A stretch of 64,000 bases of DNA from Mimachlamys varia (taxonomy: Eukaryota; Mollusca; Bivalvia; Pectinida; Pectinidae): contig OX392538.1 in assembly GCA_947623455.1 (NCBI GenBank), positions 434,001 to 498,000 of the forward strand, read 5' to 3'. The stretch's first letter is position 1. Each line of letters starts with the position of its first letter. The position numbers and the translations under genes are program-made. The notes under the pieces are model-generated. The model did no database searches and had not been told where the DNA came from. It worked only from the letters and a program-made list of their open reading frames with translations. Shown here one piece after another: positions 30,001 to 42,000 of the stretch.

Positions 30001-33000
30001 TTGATTCAATCTTAGTGAATGCATTTGTTTTACATCAAATGTAACAACATACTACACTACAGTAGTTATCTCCCTTGATCATTATTGTCAGGTCAGGGCC
30101 AGTCCAGTATAATACAACATAACACCTGTCTATAGCAGAACTGTAACACTGGAGAACTGTACAGGGACACGGTAAGGTCAGGGCCAGTCCTGTGTAATAC
30201 AACATAACACCTCTCAAAGCAGAACTGTAACACTGGAGAACTGTACAGGGACATGGTAAGGTCAGGGCCAGTCCTGGGTAATACAACATAACACCTCTCT
30301 ATAGCAGTACTGTAACACTGGAGAACTGTACAGGGATACGGTAAGGTCAGGGCCAGTCCTGTATAATACAACATAACACCTCTCTATAGCAGTACTGTAA
30401 CACTGGAGAACTGTACAGGGACATGGTACTGTAACACTGGAGAACAGTACAGGGACACGGTACTGTAACACTGGAGAACAGTACAGGGACACGGTAAGGT
30501 CAGGGCCAGTCCTGTGTAATACAACATAACACCTCTTTATAGCAGTACATTAACACTGGAGAACTGTACAGGGACATGGTAAGGTCAGGGCCAGTCCTGT
30601 GTAATACAGCATAACACCTCTCTATAGCAGTACTGCAACACTAGAGAACTGTACAGGGACATGATAAGGTCAGGGCCAGTCCTGTGTAATACAACATAAC
30701 ACCTCTCTATAGCAGTACTGTAACACTGGAGAACTGTACAGGGACATGATAAGGTCAGGGCCAGTCCTGGGTAATACAACATAACACCTCTCTATAGCAG
30801 TACTGTAACACTGGAGAACTGTACAGGGACATGATAAGGTCAGGGCCAGTCCTGTGTAATACAACATAACACCTCTCAAAGCAGAACTGTAACACTGGAG
30901 AACTGTACAGGGACACAGTAAGGTCAGGGCCAGTCCTGGGTAATACAACATAACACCTCTCTATAGCAGTCCTGTAACACTGGAGAACTGTACAGGGACA
31001 CGGTAAGGTCAGGGCCAGTCCTGTGTAATACAACATAACACCTCTCTATAGCAGTCCTGTAACAATGGAGAACTGTACAGGGACACAGTAAGATCAGGCC
31101 CAGTCCTGTGTAATACAACATAACACCTCTTTATAGCAGTACATTAACACTGGAGAACTGTACAGGGACACGGTAAGGTCAGGGCCAGTCCTGTGTAATA
31201 CAACATAACACCTCTCTATAGCAGTACAGTAACACTGGAGAACTGTACAGGGACATGATAAGGTCAGGGCCAGTCCTGTGTAATACAACATAACACCTCT
31301 CTATAGCAGTACTGTAACACTGGAGAACTGTACAGGGACACGGTAAGGTCAGGGCCAGTCCTGTGTAATACAACATAACACCTCTCTATAGCAGTACTGT
31401 AACACTGGAGAACTGTACAGGGACACGGTAAGGTCAGGGCCAGTCCTGTGTAATACAACATAACACCTCTCTACAGCAGTACTGTAACACTGGAGAACTG
31501 TACAGGGACACAGTAAGGTCAGGGCCAGTCCTGTGTAATACAACATAACACCTCTCTATACCAGTACAGTAACACTGGAGAACTGTACAGGGACATGGTA
31601 AGGTCAGGGCCAGTCCTCTGTAATACAACATAACACCTCTCTATAGCAGTACTGTAACAATGGAGAACTGTACAGGGACACAGTAAGGTCAGGGCCAGTC
31701 CTGTGTAATACACCATAACACCTCTCTATAGCAGTACTGTAACAATGGAGAACTGTACAGGGACACGGTAAGGTCAGGGCCAGTCCTGTGTAATACACCA
31801 TAACACCTCTCTATAGCAGTACTGTAACACTGGAGAACTGTACGTACAGGGACACGGTAAGGTCAGGGCCAGTCCTGTGTAATACAACATAACACCTCTC
31901 TATAGCAGTACAGTAACACTGGAGAACTGTACGTACAGGGACACGGTAAGGTCAGGGCCAGTCCTGTGTAATACAACATAACACCTCTCTATAGCAGTAC
32001 TGTAACACTGGAGAACTGTACAGGGACACGGTAAGGTCAGGGCCAGTCCTGTGTAATACAACATAACACCTCTCTATAGCAGTACTGTAACACTGGAGAA
32101 CTGTACAGGGACACGGTAAGGTCAGGGCCAGTCCTGTGTAATACAACATAACACCTCTCTATAGCAGTACTGTAACACTGGAGAACTGTACAGGGACACG
32201 GTAAGGTCAGGGCCAGTCCTGTGTAATACAACATAACACCTCTCTATAGCAGTACAGTAACACTGGAGAACTGTACAGGGACACGGTAAGGTCAGGGCCA
32301 GTCCTGTGTAATACAACATAACACCTCTCTATAGCAGTACTGTAACAATGGAGAACTGTACAGGGACACGGTAAGGTCAGGGCCAGTCCTATATAATACA
32401 ACATAACACCTCTCTATAGCAGTACTGTAACAATGGAGAACTGTACAGGGACACAGTAAGGTCAGGGCCAGTCCTGTGTAATACAACATAACACCTCTCT
32501 ATAGCAGTACTGTAACACTGGAGAACTGTACAGGGACACGGTAAGGTCAGGGCCAGTCCTGTGTAATACAACATAACACCTCTCAAAGCAGAACTGTAAC
32601 ACTGGAGAACTGTACAGGGACACAGTAAGGTCAGGGCCAGTCCTGTGTAATACAACATAACACCTCTCTATAGCAGTACAGTAACAATGGAGAACTGTAC
32701 AGGGACACGGTACTGTAACAATGGAGAACTGTACAGGGACACGGTACTGTAACAATGGAGAACTGTACAGGGACACGGTACTGTAACACAGGAGAACTGT
32801 ACAGGAACATGGTACTGTAACAATGGAGAACTGTACAGGGACACGGTACTGTAACACTGGAGAACTGTACAGGGACACAGTAAGGTCAGGGCCAGTCCTG
32901 TGTAATACAACATAACACCTCTCTATAGCAGTACAGTAACAATGGAGAACTGTACAGGGACACGGTACTGTAACAATGGAGAACTGTACAGGGACACGGT

Positions 33001-36000
33001 ACTGTAACAATGGAGAACTGTACAGGGACACGGTACTGTAACACAGGAGAACTGTACAGGAACATGGTACTGTAACAATGGAGAACTGTACAGGGACACG
33101 GTACTGTAACACTGGAGAACTGTACAGGGACACAGTAAGGTCAGGGCCAGTCCTGGGTAATACAACATAACACCTCTCTATAGCAGTACTGTAACACTGG
33201 AGAACTGTACAGGGACACGGTAAGGTCAGGGCCAGTCCTGTGTAATACAACATAACACCTCTCTATAGCAGTACTGTAACACTGGAGAACTGTACAGGGA
33301 CACGGTAAGGTCAGGGCCAGTCCTGTGTAATACAACATAACACCTCTCTATAGCAGAACTGTAACACTGGAGAACTGTACAGGGACACAGTAAGGTCAGT
33401 GCCAGTCCTGTGTACAACATAACACCTCTCAATACCAGTACTGTAACACTGGAGAACTGTACAGGGACATGATAAGGTCAGGGCCAGTCCTGTGTAATAC
33501 AACATAACACCTCTCTATAGCAGTACTGTAACATTTGACCCAGAAAAACACTGATCAAACCATACCAAATCTCACTCCACACCAAATCTCACTCCTAATG
33601 GATATTGAAGGCCAGGATTTAAATCCCGGTGTATATTGTGACTGGACACATCAGTGTCTATACATAGAGACAGCACTTTGTATATAAGATATGTAAACAA
33701 ATAGCACAGGCCTGGCCAAGAACTTTTTCCACACAATGAACTTCCTTTCATGAATAATTTATGAAGATATTAACCCTTATATAACCTCGCTAGCTCTCAG
33801 CTCACTAACAATCTGTTAAGTACTGTAGATTGCTTTGTTTTTTCTCTTTCCCTGTAGAACCACATGTTATAGAAATCACCTGCCTCTGGTATCACAAACA
33901 ATCTGGAAATAGCGCTGTTATGTCTTCTATTTCAATTTCACAGCTATGCATCATGGATCATATACTGGGTAAAAAAATCACAAACAAGGCCTCATTTGTT
34001 GGTTATTTCTTGTTCTACAACAGCAAGATTTAGGTCCCAGCCATTTAGCTGTGTGTGCTATAACAGGTAAAAGTCACCTGTCTATAGCAGCCAACTCACA
34101 GGTAACATCACCCATTAGGGAAAACAAATATGGCCACTTACTGATAAATTCTGTAGACCTGCAAACTTCTTTAAGGAAATGGATACAAAAATAATTATCT
34201 GTATAAAATAAAACCTGCATACAATGAAAACCAGTGTTTATAGTAACTTCCTTGTAAGAGGGAATGTACAACTATCACTTTAAACCTGCATATACTAACA
34301 ACAACCATAGAAGATTCTGTTTCTCATGGCCTCGAAAATCATTTCAGCTCATAGACTGTAATCAAACACAACCATAGAAGATTCTGTTTCTCATGGCCTC
34401 GAAAATCATTTCAGCTCATAGACTGTAATCAAACACAACCATAGAAGATTCTGTTTCTCATGGCTATACCAAAATCATTTCAGCTCATAGAATGTAATCA
34501 AACACAACAGTAAAAGATTCTGTTTCTCATGGCCTCCAAAACCATTTCCCCTTATCTCTGTTTAGACCATTATCTAATGAAAACCTCTAAAAAGAATGAT
34601 CCCTTCAATACTAATTAGTCTGACACGTGTTATGATGCGACCAACTTCTACTAGGGATCATATGATTGTAATATTTTAATAAACGTATAAATCTATTGAA
34701 AACCTCTGTAAAATTGCCACAAAATCTGAGAGTGTCAATTACTCGGTCAGCTCTATTTAACAGTTTGTACCAACAGTTTATGTAGGGACCTATTTTCTAC
34801 TTACAAGATGTACATTCCACACATTGACATTGACTAAAGGCCTGTATATAAAAAGCTTATTTTATAAAGTAAGTAATACCTGGATCTCCAGCCAAATTTA
34901 TACATCTAAAAAACAATTTGGCAACAGAAAAACAAATGTATTTCCAACAATAACCAGTTATGTTAGACTGTTAAAACTGATTGCCTGTATGGTTGTATAA
35001 AACCCCTACAACATAAACAAGGCTCAGCTTTAAATCTGGGACACAGAACGACAGATGTCCAATTGTTACTACACACACAGTAGCAGTACATCAGGCATCT
35101 CTCCATGTAAATTCAGGGGTCAGTAGGAAAACAAAGATGTACAGAGCTAACCATAAACTGTTAAGTTTTTTTCCCCAAATTCTTGTAGAACATATTGACA
35201 AGGCATGGATTCCTTTAAAGCATGTTTTACATATGTATAACTATGACTTAGTGTTGTCAGGCTAGGCTGAGCTAGCGGAGAAATGCCAGGATATGTAGGT
35301 CACATGTTCACTGCTGACTTCCTGTCACTGACAAGCGGCCAATGTTTTCTGCAGCACGACTTCCTGTGAAGTTAAAACCCTACAAGGTCACATACTTGTC
35401 ATTCTTGTCCCCTTCAAGTTATTTATCTGGAAGGTGTATTGTAAAATCTAAAATAATGTTTTCCATTTTATGTTTTTTGAGGGATAGGGTTAGAAACCAA
35501 TGATTCAAAAAGTCATCAGGCTAAAGTACTGCAAATGACAATATACATAAAATATCTGGAGGACACTTTAAGGCACAACATGCTGGTAAGTGGTCCAGTC
35601 AAGTTGTGGTATGGCACAACAAGCTGGTAAGTGGTCCAGTCAAGTTGTGGTAAGGAACAACGTGCTGGTAAGTGGTCCAGTCAAGTTGTGGTAAGGCACA
35701 ACAAGCTGGTAAGTGGTCCAGTCAAGTTGTGGTAAGGCACAACAAGCTGGTAAGTGGTCCAGTCAATTTGTGGTAAGGCACAACAAGCTGGTAAGTGGTG
35801 CAGTCAAGTTGTGGTAAGGCACAACAAGCTGGTAAGTGGTCCAGTCAAGTTGTGGTAAGGAACAACGTGCTGGTAAGTGGTCCAGTCAAGTTGTGGTAAG
35901 GCACAACAAGCTGGTAAGTGGTCCAGTCAAGTTGTGGTAAGGCACAACAAGCTGGTAAGTGGTCCAGTCAAGTTGTGGTAAGGCACAACAAGCTGGTAAG

Positions 36001-39000
36001 TGGTCCAGTCAAGTTGTGGTAATTGTATTATGTAACTGCAGTCACTTCGGCATCACTAATCTCTGTAGTTCTTCAATTATACAAGTAAAGCTAGAAAATA
36101 GCTAGATCCATGCAAGCTGTTGACAAGTTTCTGAACTTATTTCACTGATAAGGTTCACAAATTTAAACTAGAAGTGCAAACAGAAATGACCTTGGCCTTG
36201 ACCTGAGAATCCTACTAACAGAGATGACCTTGACCTGTGAATGACCTACTAACACAGATGACCTTGGCCTTGACCTAGGGCTCCTTAAGCACAAGCTTAT
36301 TGGATGTATTCTCATACACACCGTTTACATCTGTAGTAGAATTTGATTAGTAAGAATGTGAATGGCGAGATTTAGCCAGCTCAGTGTTTCCTGAAAATCA
36401 ATGGCTTCTCTTGTGAAACTTGATTATGTGATGGTCAAGTACACTTCTGACCAACTGACCAACTGCATCTCGTGTTATACCACACTGTTATCACGTTTTA
36501 GTTTCTGTTTCCTTCTCGTGTTTGGATCATGTACTTAAGATTTAGTTGATAAGTTCCTCATTAATTGAACTTCTCTACGAACCATCACACGATAGAGGTG
36601 TATCTACTGTAACAATCCGATTATTGGTTTTTACACAGAAACTCAAGTGTTATACCGGATCTAGTAAGATCCTGTTTTGGTTCAGAACACCTGCAGAACA
36701 CATTAAAACGTCTATATACAAACTCCAAGCCGGCACTTCTGTTAACCTTCTGTATAAACTCAATTTGAAAGTGTTGTTGCAACTACTTCTCTAAAACTAT
36801 TATTAAACTTGAGATGAGATTCCCTCTTCTGAAATTTTATCGGACATCAAATTGCAATGTCCCCAAATAAAGGTGAGAAGAACATATAAATGGCCAGTAT
36901 TATACAAATACACTTACAAATTGATTTGAAATGGTACAGATTTATGGAAGGTAAACATCTATATAATCATGCCAATGTGTCACTGGAATCTTTGTCGATT
37001 TTCAGCTTCAAAAATAATTATCTACAGTCAAACCTGTCTATAAAGACCGCTCAAGGGGAGACAGAAAAACGGTCACTATAGACAGGTTGCCTTTATAGAC
37101 AGGTCAAGATTTTTGGACCAACCACTTTAATTGAAAATGTCATAAATGACTTGTCATTAAATAGGGCATTCAGTATAACATTACAGAAGTCAAACTTTTT
37201 GTTTTGAAATATATTCTTATAATATTATTTTTAGGTTTAAATCTATATTTTTTAAAACATCTTAAAATGGTATGATGAATGCCCTATTCAATAATATTCA
37301 TGATCATTTTATTACATTTGTGAATTCTTGGTTGAGTTTGTTGTTCTTTTTCTAAAAAGTATAAAATTAAACAGTAACGTAATTTATCGCATATAGTGCG
37401 CAGGTACGTTTTGTGGTCCAAAAAATGAAAAATAAAATCTTGAAGAAAAAAAAAAATTTTTTTGAAAAAAAAAACGTCAAATCGGAATGATAACACCAAC
37501 CAGGTAAGTCGGCATTTAAGGTCAATAAAACAAACACCTTTGAATAGGAAACTTTGAAAACATAACACAATGCCTCGTTAATTAGGCTTGACATTGATTG
37601 ACACCTCGCGCGAGTTACGATGAAGATCTGTTGACACCAGCGAAGGCACAGGTCTAATACTGATAATTGAAATAAACGATGTTTCCACGGCAATATCATT
37701 CATAAATTAGGCCTATTCAATTAAATCTTACATAAGACTTAATCTCTGTGCGTCTAGACATCGAAAGAGTCGGCAGTGTCCTGGGTTGACGGTAATTCTG
37801 ACGATTAAAGCCTGACACACGGGTCGCGAACAGGCCTGCATAAACGTGAACACAAATGATGCAACGCTGTTCAATCGTATCATTTGACTACACTCATACT
37901 GGAAAGCACTACGCGTTATTCAGGTAAGGAAATAACCTAGATCGTCGCTATCAGTAGCCAATCAAAATGCAGGATATTGTCGAAAACAGATACAGCAGTG
38001 ATGGGCTTACCGGAAAGTTTTCACTTGTCATAAAATAATAATATCTTCAGTCAATGTGTTTTACAACTCATATTTTCAACATTTATAGTATTTTCTACTA
38101 ATGAATCATGTACGCAAATACCGGACATTTTGTACGGAGCTGTACATGTGCGACGGGTTACCGGAACGGCATTTTCATCGGAAATCGGTCGTTATAGGAA
38201 GCGAACTAGCGACCGTCGTTCCAAAATTACCGGTCGTTAGCCACATCAGACTGGTGGTCGTTAAACAGATGGTCGTTATATAATGAAATCTCACGAGGAA
38301 TCTGAAAATCGGTCGTTATAGAAAGCGAACTAGCGACCGTCGTTCCAAAATTACCGGTCGTTAGCCACATTAGACAGGTGGTCGTTATACAGATGGTTGT
38401 TATATAGTGACATCTCACGGGGAATATGAAAATCGGTCGTTATAGACAGGCGGTCGTTATAGACAGGCGGTCGTTAGAGCAGGTTTGACTGTATAATGGT
38501 ATATTTGGATTGGTAAACCGTTTGCTTTTCTCCTGATAGGGAAGATGCCTTACTGTTAGTGGCTACTAACTGTGGTTTAACAAAGACATCTTACTGTTAA
38601 CTAGTAGAGGTTACTTACTGTGGTTTAACAAAGATGTTTTACTGTTAACTAGTAGAGGTTACTTACTGTGGTTTAACAAAGATGCCTTACTGTTAACTAG
38701 TAGAGGTTACTTACTGTGGTTTAACAAAGATGCCTTACTGTTTACTAGTAGAGGTTACTTACTGTGGTTTAACAAAGATACCTTACTGGTTACTTACTGT
38801 GGTTTAACAAAGGTGCCTTACTGTTAACTAGTAGAGGTTACTAACTGTGGTTTAACAAAGATGCCTTACTGTTAACTAGTGGCTACTTACTGTGGTTTAA
38901 CAAAGATGCCTTACTTTTAACTAGTGGTTACTTACTGTGGTTTAACTAAGATGCCTTACTGTTAACTAGTGGTTACTTACTGTGGTTTAACAAAGATACC

Positions 39001-42000
39001 TTACTGTTAACTGGTGGTTACGTACCTTGGTTTAACAAAGATGCCTTACTGTTAACTAGTGGTTACTTACTGTGGTTTAACAAAGATACCTTACTGTTAA
39101 CTAGTGGTTACTAACTGTGGTTTAACAAAGATACCTTACTGTAAACTAGTGGTTACGTACCTTGGTTTAACAAAGATGCCTTACTGTTAACTAGTGGTTA
39201 CTGACTGTTAACTAGAGGCTACTTACTGTGGTTTAACAACCAGACAGCTATATATATAATTTATCCTGTATGAGTTTTGTAATGTCAACATCTGAGGAAT
39301 GACGATAATAACACGTCAACTAACTAAAGGTGTGATGTAAAGGTGAGGTGTGTTAATTATGATTGATTTGTTTACCAACTCATAAAAAGAAACAGGACAT
39401 ACATCTTATGTAGGATAATATTGTTGACGAGGAAGGCAAAACCTGTAAACAGGGACGATCCTCAAACAGTCCTAACTGCATGGTCTATTCAGGTTACATC
39501 CCTACAATCAGGCACACATTAAAATTGGTCTCTTAAATTAATACAGGTGGTTAATTATACAATTGGCATTTTAATACAGGTGATTTCTTAATACTAGTGG
39601 TCACTTAATACAGGTAGTCACTCAATATAGGAGGTTACTTAATACAGGTGACTATTTAATACAGGTGGTTTCTTAATACAGGTGACTATTTAATACAGGT
39701 GGTTTCTTAATACAGGTGACTATTTAATACAGGTGATTTCTTAATACTAGTGGTCACTTAATACAGGTAGTCACTCATTATAGGAAGCTACTTAATACAG
39801 GTGACTATTTCATACAGGTGATTTCTTATAAAATACAGGTGATTTCTTAGTACTAGTGGTCACTTAATACAGGTCGTCACTCAATATAGGAAGTTACTTA
39901 ATACAGGTGACTATTTAATACAGGTGATTTCTTAATACTAGTGTTCACTTAATACAGGTCGTCACTCAATATAGGAGGCTACTTAATACAGGTGACTATT
40001 TCATAAAGGTGATTTCCTATAAAATACGGGTGATTTCTTAATACAGGTGATTTCTTAGTACTAGTGGTCACTTAATACAGGTCGTCACTCAATATAGGAG
40101 GTTACTTAATACAGGTGACTACTTCATACAGCTGACATATATATAACACATGGTCATTTCATAGTGGTGGTCACATCCAATACAGATACCAACAGACAGC
40201 TGACATTGTGAAACGAGAAGAGATAATCTTGATGTCATTTTTAACGAATGGTTATATATAAATGCTCATGAAACAGGTGTTTGAGGCCAAACAAAAATTG
40301 TTTTCTGTTTTCTGGCCATCTTTCTCAGTGTCTACTCCAATCTATTTCTTGCTAGTTCTAAACAAGCATTAATTGTCTGATTCCAAAATATTATCTTTGT
40401 GAAACATTTGCTGAAGTATTCTGCAGAATATTAAGTTTGCCTACCCGCCAGTCCTGAATTAGTGAGAGGCAGAACTATAACTAGTTGTTAAGTGTAATCA
40501 CATGTACACAAGAATAGACATATATATGTAACCACCAACAACAGTTTACTGAAACATTAACTGTGTGAATACAAGGCATATCACTAATCAAATCCTCAGA
40601 TCCTCAGAAAACCTTTATTGATTCCACAGAAAATGAATTCCATGTCAGCCGATCATGATTTCTGTTGTGACCTTGACCTTGAAACTCCTGGGAATGTTGA
40701 TTAGTCGGTAAATGTAATCAATCACCATAAGAGTGTACCAACCATCAACTCACATCATAAACATCCCCAGATTCACCAAACATATGTCAGAATAGATACC
40801 ACAAGCTAGGAATGCTTACATGTCTCTAACATAAATATGTTATCACAGTAAACATGCTTAAATTTCAATAAATTTCTAATCTGCTGATCTGGAAAGTCAT
40901 ATGGAGATGATCAGTCCCATAAACCGACAGACTCCAACACAAAACACCGAGGTATAGTGCCAGTAATTACCTAGAACTGATCAATATTAAATGTGCCTCA
41001 TACAATGTGGTTTTAACACTCTCCATTAACAATTAAACTAAGAGCCAGAATTCTGTCAAATCGGTTTCCTCTTTGACCGAGTTCTTTTGACCTTGCCCTG
41101 ACTTTTCATGCACTTTTGGTTGATTACTTAACAGACAATTAGGTAAAATTTGGCAAGATAACAGTTCCTTACGGCACGCCAATCATTTCTTTGTACCGAC
41201 AATTGATTAATGTGAGTTCCACCCTATATAATCATGTGCAATGTGAGCTGCCACTACAGTATCTGATAATAAAACATATGTTTAACTTGGGTAGAAATTT
41301 GAGCATTACATTTTCTTCTGGTTTAAAATCCAGAAATTTATGCAAATTAATGAAATGTTTCATCAAAGCCATTAAAAGCTGAGTTTTGTTGTCTTATGGT
41401 TCAGCTACTCTGAAAGAGTCTGTAAATAAAACATTTTTGGATGAGTTTTTAAAGTAAATTTCGTATTGTAACCTAGATGCACTTGTTTATACATTTGGTA
41501 CACAGAACACACAGGTAGGGATCTGGTTACTATCCACATCCAGGTATTGAAGTGTACCTGCATTAACACAAATCATTACCGTTCACCATAGAAACTTTCT
41601 TTTCTAAATCAAACTTTGGAGGAAAAAAAACTTGAAGGTTAACTGCCTAGAAAATGAGAACTGATGTTATCACACCTCCATCTTCCATCAACCATGGACA
41701 GCCAACTGTTGAGAGCCTTTCAACATGATTTCACGACACCGAGCCAGGACAAAAGCTGCACCACTGATAAGGGCTATTCTATCACCTGTCAAATATTTCC
41801 AGTACAGGTACCAGCTTAAAGTGAAATCTTAGTGGCCAGCTCTAGCTCTCTTTGTGTATTATCTACCTATATATCACAGAACTTTTCCTGGATGCCATTT
41901 CCATAAGCTAGATTCATATATTACATACAGTACAACACTGAGATCTAATACTCATTAATCAGATGAGAAATGACATTTTAATCTAAAATCTCTATTAAAT

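Noticed and set aside
32462..33253. 263-codon minus-strand ORF
   Set aside because: It lies wholly within the 85-bp satellite and its 34-bp subrepeats.
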